DNA of 64,000 nucleotides from Seongchinamella unica. GTDB taxonomy: Bacteria; Pseudomonadota; Gammaproteobacteria; Pseudomonadales; Halieaceae. The notes under the pieces were generated by a model, which had not been told where the DNA came from, ran no database searches, and was given only the letters and a program-made list of their open reading frames with translations. Position numbers and translations under genes: made by a program. Of the stretch, positions 42,381 to 51,523 are shown piece after piece; the stretch's first letter is position 1, and each line of letters starts with the position of its first letter. The stretch spans positions 62,001 through 126,000 of the forward strand of contig NZ_SMSE01000004.1 of assembly GCF_004354085.1 (NCBI RefSeq). The letters are read 5' to 3'.

Positions 42381-43688
42381 ATGAGACTAATACTCGCACT
42401 ACTATTCATTTTGTCCAGTACCACTTTCGCAGACGAAACCTGTATGTCGCCCTACATGGCGAAAATCAAGGGGCAGGAAGACTTCGTCTACGTGTGGACG
42501 CTGGGAATGCCAGGGGTGGGTGACGAACAGGACAAGCTGGTTACCGTGGATGTCAACCCTGCCTCGGAGAACTTTGGCAAGGTCGTCAACAGCCTGTCGG
42601 TCGGCGGGCGCAACGAAGCACATCATACCGGACTCACCGATGACCGGCGCTACCTGTGGGCTTCCGGCCTGGACACCAGCAAAATATTTATCTTCGACGT
42701 CCATACCAATCCCGCCAAGCCCACGCTTAGCCGTACCATTTCAGATTTCGTGGCGAAGAGCGGTGGCGTTGTCGGCCCCCACACCAATTATGCCCTTCCC
42801 GGGCGGATGATGGTGACCGGATTGTCCAATAATCGCGACCACGGTGGCAGAACGGCAATGGTGGAATACACCAACGCCGGCGATTACGTCGCCACTTACT
42901 GGATGCCAACTGCGGACAAACTCCAGGGGGCAGTGCAATCCGGCAAATTTGCCGATGGCTTTGGATACGATGTGCGTGCGCTGCCCCGGCGCAATGTCAT
43001 GGTAAGTTCATCCTTCACCGGCTGGAACAATTACATGATGAACCTGGGTACGCTGATGGGTGACGCCGAGGCCATGAAAGCCTTTGGCAACACGGTGGTG
43101 ATCTGGGATCTTCACGCTCGCCAACCGCGGAAGATCCTCGACGTGCCGGGTTCACCGCTGGAGATTCGCTGCGCCTGGAACAAGGAGAATAACTACTGCT
43201 TCACGACGACTGCCCTGACCTCCAAGATCTGGCTGATTTACGAGGATGATGAAGGCGAGTGGCAGGCGAAGGATGTAGGTGACATCGGCGAAGCCAGCAA
43301 GGTCCCATTGCCGGTTGATATCTCGATTTCCAACGACGACCAACAGCTCTGGGTAAACACCTGGAACGATGGACTCACTCGCCTGTACGACATCAGCGAC
43401 CCTTTCAATGCGCGCCAGGTGTATAGCAAAAAGATTGGCGAGCAGGTCAATATGGTTTCCCAGAGCTGGGACGGCAAGCGGGTTTATTACACCTCCTCGC
43501 TCCTGGCCAACTGGGACAAACAGGAACCCAAGGGCCCTGACCTGCAGTACCTGAAGCTGTACAGCTACGATGGCGACAAACTCGAGCCCAGCTTCAGTAT
43601 TGATTTTGTCGCGGAAAAACTGGGTGCCCCTCACCAGATGCGTTTCGGCGCCTACTCACTCTATCAAGGGAAAGTCGCCGGCATATGA
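42381..43688 (+). CDS. mtoX: Methanethiol oxidase (selenium-binding protein SBP56 family)
   Basis: This 435-residue periplasmic copper enzyme oxidises methanethiol to formaldehyde, sulfide and H2O2. It has a signal peptide (MRLILALLFILSSTTFA), placed after the GGAGAG ribosome site. The SBP56 beta-propeller follows with CMSPYMAKIKGQEDFVYVWT, GGRNEAHHTGLTDDRRYLWA, GGVVGPHTNYALPGRM and SGKFADGFGYDVRALPRRNV. His-rich loops probably bind copper. The SCO gene overlaps its stop (ATGA), and a MauG-like gene is divergent. That set matches the mtoX-SCO-mauG locus known from methylotrophs and marine bacteria, so the methanethiol oxidase call is stronger than SBP56 homology alone. Confidence 0.9.
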   Translation: MRLILALLFILSSTTFADETCMSPYMAKIKGQEDFVYVWTLGMPGVGDEQDKLVTVDVNPASENFGKVVNSLSVGGRNEAHHTGLTDDRRYLWASGLDTSKIFIFDVHTNPAKPTLSRTISDFVAKSGGVVGPHTNYALPGRMMVTGLSNNRDHGGRTAMVEYTNAGDYVATYWMPTADKLQGAVQSGKFADGFGYDVRALPRRNVMVSSSFTGWNNYMMNLGTLMGDAEAMKAFGNTVVIWDLHARQPRKILDVPGSPLEIRCAWNKENNYCFTTTALTSKIWLIYEDDEGEWQAKDVGDIGEASKVPLPVDISISNDDQQLWVNTWNDGLTRLYDISDPFNARQVYSKKIGEQVNMVSQSWDGKRVYYTSSLLANWDKQEPKGPDLQYLKLYSYDGDKLEPSFSIDFVAEKLGAPHQMRFGAYSLYQGKVAGI

Positions 43689-44347
43689 GGTGGCCCCTGA
43701 CCGCGCTACTGCTGCTGTTTGCAGCAATGCCACGGGCCGAAAGCCCGGTGCTGGCCCCGGGGTACTCCGAGCTGCAGTTCACGCCACCTGCGGCGGGCAG
43801 CTATCAGCTGCCGCCGCTTGGCCCGGCTGGAGACGGCAAGGTATTGGATGAAACCGGTAAAGCGATGCCACTGGGGAGCTTGCTGGGTGACAAATTCGCA
43901 TTATTGGGCTTCATCTATACCCGTTGCCCGGACGTCAACGGCTGTCCATTGGCAAGTTACGTCATGCGTCAGGTACAGCATGCACTGCAACAGGACGCCG
44001 CCTTGGGAAGCAGAGTCAGACTGATCAGCCTGAGCTTCGACCCGGCGAATGACTCGCCCCAAGCGATGTCTGACTACTCCCGGCACTTTCGCCGCCACAA
44101 ATTCGACTGGCAGTTCCTGACCACCGCCTCGGAGGGAGACTTACAACCGCTGCTGACGAGTTTCAATCAGTACCGCCGGCCGGTTTACTCCGCGGATGGC
44201 GAATATACTGGCACCATGTCACATATACTGCGGGTATTCCTGATCGACAAACAGCGACAGATCCGCAACATCTACAGTGCCGACTTTCTGCACGTGGATA
44301 CCGTGCTCAACGACATACGCACCCTGGCACTGGAAAACCAGTCGTGA
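43685..44347 (+). CDS. SCO1/SenC-family copper chaperone
   Basis: This 220-residue exported thioredoxin-fold protein has a signal peptide (MRWPLTALLLLFAAMPRAES). Copper-binding Cys81 and Cys87 lie in YTRCPDVNGCPL, which has a longer spacing than the usual CxxxC, and His180 in TMSHILRVFLID. The stretch RVRLISLSFDPANDSPQAM is typical of SCO proteins. SCO proteins deliver copper, classically to cytochrome oxidase. Here it directly follows mtoX with overlapping start and stop and probably metallates that enzyme. Confidence 0.9.
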   Translation: MRWPLTALLLLFAAMPRAESPVLAPGYSELQFTPPAAGSYQLPPLGPAGDGKVLDETGKAMPLGSLLGDKFALLGFIYTRCPDVNGCPLASYVMRQVQHALQQDAALGSRVRLISLSFDPANDSPQAMSDYSRHFRRHKFDWQFLTTASEGDLQPLLTSFNQYRRPVYSADGEYTGTMSHILRVFLIDKQRQIRNIYSADFLHVDTVLNDIRTLALENQS

Positions 44348-44388
44348 AGGCTTGCCCGGCCATAGTCCCGGGCTAGTATAATCCGCCC

Positions 44389-45153
44389 ATGCTGAAAGTA
44401 GTTTGTGCTTCCCTGCTGGCATCCTGCCTGATCATCTCTGCAATGGTCGCCATTGCCTGGTTCTTACCGCAATCGCGGGTTTACCACGACCCGCCCCGCA
44501 GCCTGCCGTGGCCGGTGCCGGATCACCGTCTGGCGGAGAAAAGCTACACCTATCTCGCGGATGGTCGTATCCGCGTGATTACCCGTCATCTGCCACTGCC
44601 GGGAGTAACGCCCGACATGCTGGCCTGGTTTTACCAGCAACTGCCGGTTGCAACGGTAGAACTGGACGGCATCAGCTATCCCCTCTACCACCTGTTCCAC
44701 GCCACCGAGCACGGCCAGCTGTGGGTGGTACAGCCTGCCCCGGACGGCACCCCGGGAATGGCCAGGGGCGCGGTCATCGAACGCCACGAATGGTTTGGTC
44801 CCTTCGACAGCAAGGGCAGGGCCCTGATCAGCGAGTTCTCGGACCAGGGCATGACCGCTATCGCCCGCGCTGCCGGGCTACAGATTGGCGTGGTGGAACA
44901 CCGTTACAGCGTGATCGATAGCGAGACCCGATATGTGGTGACCGCTACCCTCGGCTCCGAGTTGCCGGTACTGGGTGCGCTGCTGAACAGCTACCTCAGG
45001 AACCGGGTGTTCACCCCGCAAATGATTCCCCAGTGGATGCGCCACCAGGTGGAGGAAGTGGGTGTGTTACCACATTTTCTGCCGGCGTTGTACGCGCAGC
45101 GTGGCGCGCCCAACAATCACTTTGTGCTGCGTTCCGGGGACCTGAAGCCTTAA
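44389..45153 (+). CDS. Membrane-anchored hypothetical protein (PhlG-like hydrolase?)
   Basis: This 254-residue protein has an N-terminal helix (VVCASLLASCLIISAMVAIA) and a domain of unknown activity. RHLPLPGVTPDMLAWFYQQL and the HLFHATEHG stretch recall 2,4-diacetylphloroglucinol hydrolase (PhlG)-type domains, where His and Glu bind zinc. This is only a weak resemblance. A TATAAT at 44377-44382 lies just 6 bp before the ATG, so the message may be nearly leaderless. It stands apart from the mtoX pair by about 40 bp containing a small GC hairpin. Confidence 0.65.
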   Translation: MLKVVCASLLASCLIISAMVAIAWFLPQSRVYHDPPRSLPWPVPDHRLAEKSYTYLADGRIRVITRHLPLPGVTPDMLAWFYQQLPVATVELDGISYPLYHLFHATEHGQLWVVQPAPDGTPGMARGAVIERHEWFGPFDSKGRALISEFSDQGMTAIARAAGLQIGVVEHRYSVIDSETRYVVTATLGSELPVLGALLNSYLRNRVFTPQMIPQWMRHQVEEVGVLPHFLPALYAQRGAPNNHFVLRSGDLKP

Positions 45154-45183
45154 ATGGCAGCGGGCAGGTACCCCGGAAGTGTT

Positions 45184-46062
45184 TCACTGCGGGTGCTGGA
45201 TAAACTCCAGATACGCCGATGCCACGGCGTCGGGCGCCTCCACCTGGGGGTAGTGCCCAATGGTCGGCAGGCGCCGGATAAAATAGTCGGTACCCACCAG
45301 TTCCTCAAAGCGCAGCACCATATGCTCCCCGGACACCGGGTCGACACTGCCGTTAACCAGGCCGATGGGACAGCAGGCCTGTTGCAGCGCCTGCAGCCAG
45401 CGTTCCCGGTACTGCCTGCGGTCGGCCATGTACTGGATCAGGCGGTGCAGGTTGCGCTGGCCCCGGTCCCGGGTGAACAGTTGCCAGAAGGCCTCCAGTT
45501 CCTCGTCACTTGCCCGGGTATCCGCTCCAAAAATACGGTCGAATGACTTGCGCATACTGGCCCTGCTGAAAGCGTGCCTCACCAGGAAGCCCAGCGGCCC
45601 CTGCAACAGTCGCTGGACCAGCAGAGCCTGGTGGGTTTCCGGAAAAAGCCCGCCGTTCAAAAACAGACAGGAATGCCACCGACCGGCACCTGAGCCCTCA
45701 TTCTGTCTGGCCAGCATCTCCTGGGCGACCGTATCGCCATAGTCGTGGGCGAGCACATGAAACTGTTCCAGTCCCAGATGACGCACCAGGGCCTCGCAGA
45801 TGTCCGCCTGTTCCGTGATCCGGTAGTCGTGAGGACTGGGCTTGGCACTGAAGCCGAAGCCAAGCAAATCCATGGCCACCAGGCGATAGTGTTGATTGAG
45901 TGCCGGCCAGATTTTCCACCAGTCCCAGCTTGCGGTGGGAAAGCCGTGAATCAGTAACACGGTGCCCAGCGGTTCAGCGGTGGCCGGTTCGTCAATATAG
46001 AATATGTCGTACCCCAGCAATGAGCCGGTAGTCCCGCGAGCGTGCCAGTCTTCAATGCGCAT
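45184..46062 (-). CDS. Alpha/beta hydrolase with Asp nucleophile (epoxide hydrolase-like)
   Basis: This 292-residue alpha/beta hydrolase has the oxyanion motif HGFP at residues 39-42. The nucleophile elbow AHDYGD has Asp107 in place of Ser, as in epoxide hydrolases and haloalkane dehalogenases (also the MEST group). The catalytic His is in LPTIGHYPQVEAPD. A cap domain covers about 130-230. The substrate is unknown. GGAGGGAGC precedes the ATG at 46062. It is divergent from the oligopeptidase gene. Confidence 0.87.
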   Translation of the reverse strand: MRIEDWHARGTTGSLLGYDIFYIDEPATAEPLGTVLLIHGFPTASWDWWKIWPALNQHYRLVAMDLLGFGFSAKPSPHDYRITEQADICEALVRHLGLEQFHVLAHDYGDTVAQEMLARQNEGSGAGRWHSCLFLNGGLFPETHQALLVQRLLQGPLGFLVRHAFSRASMRKSFDRIFGADTRASDEELEAFWQLFTRDRGQRNLHRLIQYMADRRQYRERWLQALQQACCPIGLVNGSVDPVSGEHMVLRFEELVGTDYFIRRLPTIGHYPQVEAPDAVASAYLEFIQHPQ

Positions 46063-46146
46063 TCATGCTCCCTCCGCTATGATTGTTGTTCTGCAACTGC
46101 CATTCTGGGGCAGTGAACCTGCAAGCACCAGACATCGAGGGACAAA

Positions 46147-48150
46147 ATGAGCAATCCCCTACTCCAGGGCATGCCTGAGCACGGGCTGCCCGATTTCGCC
46201 GCCATCACCCCGGATGATTTCCGCCAGGCCATAGACCGGGGTTTTGCCGAACACGAAGCGGAGATCGCCGCTATAGCGGGTGATGACAGCGAACCAGACT
46301 TCGCCAACACGGTAGAGGCACTGGAACGATCCGGCGCATTGCTGGACCGGGTGATGTCGGTGTTCTCCAACCTGGTGAGCTCAGACACCAACGAGGAATT
46401 GCAGGCCCTTGAGCTGGAGTTTTCGCCGAGGGCAGCGCTGCACGAAAGCCACATCTACACCAACACGACGCTCTTCGAGCGGATCCGTGCAGTCCGCGGT
46501 TCGGCCGCTGAACTGGAAGAGGAGCAGGGACAGCTACTGGATAACACCTACCGCCATTTTGTGCGCGCAGGTGCACAACTGGACCCGCAGGGCCGCCAGC
46601 GAATGGAGGAGATCAACGGCAGCCTGGCCCGGCTGACCACCCAGTTCAGCCAGAACGTGCTGGCTGACAGCAACGCCTACCAGTTGCTGTTGGACGAGAG
46701 CCAGCTTGGCGGCCTGCCCAAATTTGTGCGCGAGGCTGCGGCAACAGAGGCGAGATCCCGCGGCAGGGACGGTTTTCTGTTCACCCTGTCCCGCTCCTCT
46801 ATCACCCCCTTCCTGCAATACTCCGATCACCGGGACTTGCGCGAGGACATCTACCGCGCCTATACCCGCTGCGGTGAAAACCGTGTTGACAACCACACGG
46901 TGATCCGCCAGATCATTGCCCTACGGGCAGAACGGGCGCGACTGCTGGGCTATGAAACACACGCCGATTACATGCTTGAACAGCGCATGGCAAAAACCCC
47001 GGACCGTGTCATCGAACTGCTGGAGCAGGTATGGGCACCCTGCCGGGACAAGGTGGCAAGCGAAGCGCGTGACCTGCAGGCACTGATTGATGCCGAGGGT
47101 GGCGACTTCGACCTTGCGCCCTGGGACTGGTTCTACTACACCGAGAAACTGCGCCAGCAGCGTTACCAGCTGGACGAAAGCGAGGTGATGCCCTATTTCT
47201 CCCTGGCACAGGTGCGCGATGGCGCCTTTGAGGTGGCCCGCAAACTGTATGGCATCAGTTTCCACCCACGCAGGGATGTACCGCTTTATCATCCCGACGT
47301 GCAGGCCTTTGAAGTTCGCGAGGCGGACGGGAGTCGTATCGGGCTGTTCCTGTTCGACTTTTACATGCGTCCCTCGAAACGCAGCGGCGCCTGGATGTCC
47401 ACGTTCCGCGACCAGTCGGCACTCGATGGCCACGTGGAGCCGGTGATTGTCAACTGCTGCAACTTCCCCCACGGGGATCCCTGCCTGCTGGGCATGGACG
47501 AGGTACGCACCCTGTTCCACGAATTTGGCCACGGCCTGCATGGACTACTGTCAAAGGTCCGCTACCGCAGCCTCAGTGGCACCCACGTCAAACAGGACTT
47601 TGTGGAGTTGCCCTCGCAGATCATGGAACATTGGGCGATGGAGCCGGAAGTGCTTAAAGACTACGCCCGGCACGTTGATACCGGCGAACCGATTCCGGAC
47701 GCGCTGATTGATCGCCTGCGCGCCGCGGCCAAATTCAACACCGGCTTTGCCGCCACCGAGTACCTGGCGGCCTGCTTCCTCGATATGGCCTGGCACGGCA
47801 AGGAGGGTGAACAGGCAGAGGATGTGGCTGCCTTTGAATTGAAGGTGGCTGAAAAAACCGGCAACCGGACGGTCGTTGACCCGCGCTACAGGTCCTCCTA
47901 CTTCCAGCACATTTTCTCCGACGACTACTACTCGGCTGGCTACTACGTATATATCTGGGCTGAAGTACTGGATGCCGACGGGTTTGAGGCCTTCAAGGAA
48001 AACGGCCTGTTTGACCAGGAAACGGCCCGGGCGTTTCGCAGCAATATCCTCGAGCGCGGCGGCTCGGAGGATCCCATGACGCTATACCGACGCTTCCGCG
48101 GGCGTGACCCCGAGGTGAAGGCACTGCTGAAAAATCGCGGCCTGGCCTGA
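46147..48150 (+). CDS. prlC: Oligopeptidase A (M3-family metallopeptidase)
   Basis: This 667-residue cytoplasmic zinc peptidase degrades oligopeptides, including cleaved signal peptides. It begins with the PrlC-like NPLLQGMPEHGLPDFAAITP, and the HEFGH motif is at residues 458-462 in VRTLFHEFGHGLHGLLSK. DFVELPSQIMEHW and YFQHIFSDDYYSAGYYVYIW are typical of the M3A OpdA group. Length matches the family. GAGGGACAAA precedes the ATG. It is a single gene. Confidence 0.95.
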   Translation: MSNPLLQGMPEHGLPDFAAITPDDFRQAIDRGFAEHEAEIAAIAGDDSEPDFANTVEALERSGALLDRVMSVFSNLVSSDTNEELQALELEFSPRAALHESHIYTNTTLFERIRAVRGSAAELEEEQGQLLDNTYRHFVRAGAQLDPQGRQRMEEINGSLARLTTQFSQNVLADSNAYQLLLDESQLGGLPKFVREAAATEARSRGRDGFLFTLSRSSITPFLQYSDHRDLREDIYRAYTRCGENRVDNHTVIRQIIALRAERARLLGYETHADYMLEQRMAKTPDRVIELLEQVWAPCRDKVASEARDLQALIDAEGGDFDLAPWDWFYYTEKLRQQRYQLDESEVMPYFSLAQVRDGAFEVARKLYGISFHPRRDVPLYHPDVQAFEVREADGSRIGLFLFDFYMRPSKRSGAWMSTFRDQSALDGHVEPVIVNCCNFPHGDPCLLGMDEVRTLFHEFGHGLHGLLSKVRYRSLSGTHVKQDFVELPSQIMEHWAMEPEVLKDYARHVDTGEPIPDALIDRLRAAAKFNTGFAATEYLAACFLDMAWHGKEGEQAEDVAAFELKVAEKTGNRTVVDPRYRSSYFQHIFSDDYYSAGYYVYIWAEVLDADGFEAFKENGLFDQETARAFRSNILERGGSEDPMTLYRRFRGRDPEVKALLKNRGLA

Positions 48151-48190
48151 GACAGGGACAGCGGCGGGCCCCACAGGGCGGCTGGCCTGC

Positions 48191-49414
48191 TCAGTCGTCC
48201 AGTATGTCAAACTGAATCCCGGCACTTGCCTGCAGGCGTGCCAGTAGCAGACCGTCCATGGCGGTCGCCGGCGTCCAAACGCCGCCGTCACAGTCCAGGT
48301 TGTCACGCGCCAGACACACCGCCGCCTCCCCCAGCATGCGCGAGGTCGCACCGTACCCGGGATCGCGATCGCCGGACACCCGAAGCTTTAGCGCATTCCC
48401 GCTGGCGAAGTTTCGGCCATGGAAGAACAGCTCGAAATGCCCCCGACGTTGCTCCCGGGGGCTCGGCCCCTCCCCCGGGGCCGGCAGCAACCGGCCGGCC
48501 ATCCACCGCAAGGGTTTCAGGCCCATCACCAGTGGGGTGAGCTGGCTGCCCATGCCGATACCGGCGGCGCGGGCTTTGCCGCGCGCGCCAGCGCCGGTGA
48601 GCAGTCGTTCATCGAAACGAAAATCAACACCCCACGGATAACCGGCAAGCGCGTTACTGCGCCGCACCACCCGGGCATTGATGGCGGCCATCACAAAAGG
48701 TGCGGTCCACTGGGCAAAATCCGCATCGTATTGAGGCTGGTTGCTGTCGAGTTCATCGGGGCCCCACTGTTCTCCTTCAGGGTTGAGAGAGTACGGATTG
48801 GCCAGGGCCTCGCGAACCGCCGGGTCGTCAACCGCCTCCTCCAGCATCAGCATCATGCTGGCAATGGTGCCGCCACTGGCACCGCCGCTGAACTTGCCTA
48901 CCCGGGATTTAACCTCATCGGCATATTCACCGTAGCGCTCAAACATCTGCTCCTGCAGATACCAGGTTCCAAGGTCGCTGGGGATGGAATCAAACCCGCA
49001 GGTGTGGACAATACGCGCGCCGCTGTCCCGGGCCGTCGCCAGGTAGCGGTCGATCGTTCGGGCCATCCACTGCACTTCACCGGTGAGATCGCAGTAGTGG
49101 GTTCCCGCCGCGGCGCAGGCGGCAAGCAAGGCATCGCCGTAGCGGGCATAGGGTCCGACCGTGGTGCAGACAACCCGGGTGCGGGCGACCATCGCGTCCA
49201 GGGAAGCGCGGTCGCCGCTGTCCGCCTGGATAATGGGCAGATCCGGCAGGCCGAGGGTGTCTCGCAGCGCCTCTAATTTTTCCCTGTTGCGGCCGGCCAG
49301 GGCCCAGGCCAGGCCCTCGCCGTAGTTCTCGGCGAGATGGCGTGCCACCAGCGATCCGGTAAAACCGGTGGCGCCCCAGAGGACGACTTCGTATTCACGT
49401 GCTTTTTCGGTCAT
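48191..49414 (-). CDS. Saccharopine-dehydrogenase-like (trans-acting enoyl reductase type) protein
   Basis: This 407-residue Rossmann-fold protein starts YEVVLWGATGFTGSLVARHL (NAD(P) loop GATGFTG), then WALAGRNREKLEAL and CTTVGPYARYGDALLAACAA. HYCDLTGEVQWM and HTCGFDSIPSDLGTWYL are hallmarks of the saccharopine-dehydrogenase-like/trans-acting enoyl reductase group. Mycobacterial relatives reduce polyketide-lipid intermediates; many bacterial ones are uncharacterised. GAGG lies before the ATG at 49414. Its role here is unknown. Confidence 0.88.
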   Translation of the reverse strand: MTEKAREYEVVLWGATGFTGSLVARHLAENYGEGLAWALAGRNREKLEALRDTLGLPDLPIIQADSGDRASLDAMVARTRVVCTTVGPYARYGDALLAACAAAGTHYCDLTGEVQWMARTIDRYLATARDSGARIVHTCGFDSIPSDLGTWYLQEQMFERYGEYADEVKSRVGKFSGGASGGTIASMMLMLEEAVDDPAVREALANPYSLNPEGEQWGPDELDSNQPQYDADFAQWTAPFVMAAINARVVRRSNALAGYPWGVDFRFDERLLTGAGARGKARAAGIGMGSQLTPLVMGLKPLRWMAGRLLPAPGEGPSPREQRRGHFELFFHGRNFASGNALKLRVSGDRDPGYGATSRMLGEAAVCLARDNLDCDGGVWTPATAMDGLLLARLQASAGIQFDILDD

Positions 49415-49449
49415 GTCTGCCTCATCTATGCAAGCGCCCTGACAACGAA

Positions 49450-50037
49450 TTACTGCTCCAGGCTGCGCTGGCCAGCGGCTGCAGGCGTGCCCCGCTGCTC
49501 GAGGGCGGCTGCGCCCGAGTCGGGACTGCTGGCCGTGTTGAGCAGCCGCGGCAGCGCCTGCAGCCAGGTACTCCCCCAGCGATGCTGGGGCATCGGGGTC
49601 AGCAGGTCATCGACGTCGACAATATCCACCAGCCCGATAGACGGCTGCAGCGCGGTACCGCCGCCGGCGTGTTCATCCCATCGGGAAAAACTGTGATTGC
49701 TGGCCCGATGGGAGCGGTTGAAGCGCATGACCAGGAAATCACCCGCCAACCGTGCCCTGCCCCAGTCAAGGGAAAAAGCGTCCACCCCCAGCGGGCCCAG
49801 ACTCACACCCAGGGCAGTTTCCGATATCCGCCAGTGCTCCCAGGCCAGCACATAACCGTCCGCGATTGTGGCCACCCGCTGGGGAGGCCCGAACGCTGCC
49901 AGCGCCTGGGACACATGGGTGACGGCAGCAGCCGTCTCATCGCTGTCGCCAGCCAGCGGCAGACCGAGCTGGTAGTGCAGTCGGCTGCAGCCAGTCAGCA
50001 GGCAACAGAGCAGAATCAGCAGGCGCTGCCACCGCAT
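49450..50037 (-). CDS. Hypothetical lipoprotein
   Basis: This 195-residue protein has a lipoprotein signal (MRWQRLLILLCCLLTGCSRL, lipobox LLTGC, Cys17). The rest shows LAAFGPPQRVATIADGYVLA, which echoes the LGPP pattern of the neighbouring lipoprotein, and a long Gly/Ser/Ala-rich tail. Its start touches the stop of the upstream gene, so the three genes from 51231 down to 49450 form one operon. No family is recognised. Confidence 0.75.
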   Translation of the reverse strand: MRWQRLLILLCCLLTGCSRLHYQLGLPLAGDSDETAAAVTHVSQALAAFGPPQRVATIADGYVLAWEHWRISETALGVSLGPLGVDAFSLDWGRARLAGDFLVMRFNRSHRASNHSFSRWDEHAGGGTALQPSIGLVDIVDVDDLLTPMPQHRWGSTWLQALPRLLNTASSPDSGAAALEQRGTPAAAGQRSLEQ

Positions 50038-50405
50038 CAGGGATCATCTGCGGCGGCAAAGTCAGAAGCGAAATCCGTGAGCCTGTCGTTGGCATCAAAG
50101 AAAAAGATCGCCCTGTCGTAGCGCGTATCAACCTTGAACTGGTTGTACACAATAAGCACCAGGCCCTCGCCCCTGGAGCGCTCGAACAGGTAATAGAGCA
50201 CGGTCTCTTCCCCTAGCGCAATCAACTGCGAGGGCGGGCCCAGGGCGTCCAGCACGTCCTGCCGGGTGGTCTTCCCGGCGACCAGGTTATGACCAGATAC
50301 ATCCTGCCACCGGGCCAGCACCCCGCGCTTGTTCTCGTATTGGGCACAGCCGCTGACCAGCACTGCCACTGCCAGCAGCACAGCGGCACCCATCGTGTTA
50401 CTCAT
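50037..50405 (-). CDS. Small lipoprotein with SmpA/OmlA (BamE)-like domain
   Basis: This 122-residue lipoprotein has lipobox LVSGC (Cys20). The pattern VAGKTTRQDVLDALGPPSQL followed by a two-stranded sheet (VLYYLFE, AIFFFDANDRLTD) is that of the SmpA/BamE fold, which binds envelope proteins. It is not BamE itself, since the order of conserved residues differs. It overlaps the methyltransferase-like gene by 8 bp. Confidence 0.78.
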   Translation of the reverse strand: MSNTMGAAVLLAVAVLVSGCAQYENKRGVLARWQDVSGHNLVAGKTTRQDVLDALGPPSQLIALGEETVLYYLFERSRGEGLVLIVYNQFKVDTRYDRAIFFFDANDRLTDFASDFAAADDP

Positions 50406-51231
50406 GTGATTCCATCGGCTTGCTGAAGACCAGGGTCATCCGGTCACTTTCACCGATAGCCAGGTAAGGCGCTTTTTCTTCATCCGTTTCGAGCTTCCTC
50501 AATGAGGGGGGCAGCTTCCACACGCCGATGTCATAGCGCTTGTGATCCAGTGGATTGCGGTTGAAGAAGCCCTCGGCTTCCAACTCGAAACCCGCCTTCA
50601 CCGCCGCGCCGATGATGTAGTCCCGGCCCACGTAACCGATGTTGCGCGACATCCAGTCCTGCTCGGGATCCGCCAGGTGCTGCACCAGGCCCAGTTTGCC
50701 CCCGGGCTTTAACACATCGAAGAAATGGGCCATTGCCGCGTCCATGGTCCCCCGGGCAAACCAGCCATGAGCATTGCGGAAGGTGATTACCCGATCCACC
50801 GAGCCACTGGGCGCCGCGCCCATCACCAGGTCGCCGCGGGTCTCGTCGAACATCAGCGAGGTCACCTTCACCTTGCCGTAGACGGCGGGATTGCCAGCCA
50901 TCTTCCTGTCAAAACTCTGCCGCGAACCGGGACGATAGCTGGCCTGGTCATCGCTGCTGTCATAGTGGGCCGCGATCAGCTGGCCGTTGTGCTTCAGATA
51001 GGGCGCCAGGATTTCCGTATACCAGCCCCCGCCCGGCCACACCTCCACCACCGAGTGGTACGGCTGAACGTCGAACAGCGACAGGGTCTTGACCGGATGG
51101 CGGTATACATCCCTGGCCACATAGGCTTCGGTCCGGTGTTCTCCGGCCACGGCCGCTTCCAGTTGGGAGGTATCAGCCTGGGCCATGAGTGGAAATAGCA
51201 GGGCCAGTGCCAGGGTAAAACGTGGGTTCAT
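50398..51231 (-). CDS. Exported SAM-methyltransferase-like protein
   Basis: This 277-residue protein has a signal peptide (MNPRFTLALALLFPLMAQAD) followed by a class I methyltransferase-like fold: SVVEVWPGGGWYTEILAPYL as motif I, RVITFRNAHGW, and VLKPGGKLGLVQH as post-motif. It matches the predicted exported methyltransferases of COG4798. How SAM would be available in the periplasm is unclear, so its activity is uncertain. AGGATTAATTT precedes the ATG. It leads a three-gene unit with two lipoproteins. Confidence 0.82.
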   Translation of the reverse strand: MNPRFTLALALLFPLMAQADTSQLEAAVAGEHRTEAYVARDVYRHPVKTLSLFDVQPYHSVVEVWPGGGWYTEILAPYLKHNGQLIAAHYDSSDDQASYRPGSRQSFDRKMAGNPAVYGKVKVTSLMFDETRGDLVMGAAPSGSVDRVITFRNAHGWFARGTMDAAMAHFFDVLKPGGKLGLVQHLADPEQDWMSRNIGYVGRDYIIGAAVKAGFELEAEGFFNRNPLDHKRYDIGVWKLPPSLRKLETDEEKAPYLAIGESDRMTLVFSKPMESHE

Positions 51232-51256
51232 AAATTAATCCTGTAAGGCAGTAAGG

Positions 51257-51493
51257 TCAGTGATGATCGCGACACGACCCGGTGACCATCTTGCGCCGAC
51301 GCGGATCAGTCATCACGCTCACAACCTTACTAGACCTGAACCACGGGAACCAGCCTGTAAAAAAATGGACTGCAAACCAGGCCAGACCAAGCCACAGCTC
51401 CAGATTGAGACCCGGTTCCACCTCACCACCCCGGTAATCCGTTAGTATGTGCAGAACGGCGTGACCTGCTACCAGTACCATTTGGGAGATCAC
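51257..51493 (-). CDS. Possible small membrane protein (about 78 aa)
   Basis: From the GTG at 51493 (AGG 8 bp upstream), or an ATG at 51481, this frame encodes two hydrophobic stretches, MVLVAGHAVLHIL and LELWLGLAWFAVHFFTGWFP, and a basic tail. It lies between the methyltransferase-like and phosphoesterase genes. No family is recognised, and it could be fortuitous. If it is not real, the 51232-51523 gap holds only promoters. Confidence 0.33.
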   Translation of the reverse strand: MISQMVLVAGHAVLHILTDYRGGEVEPGLNLELWLGLAWFAVHFFTGWFPWFRSSKVVSVMTDPRRRKMVTGSCRDHH

Positions 51494-51523
51494 GTATGGG
51501 CCTGATTGATTCCGGGGAAGGCG

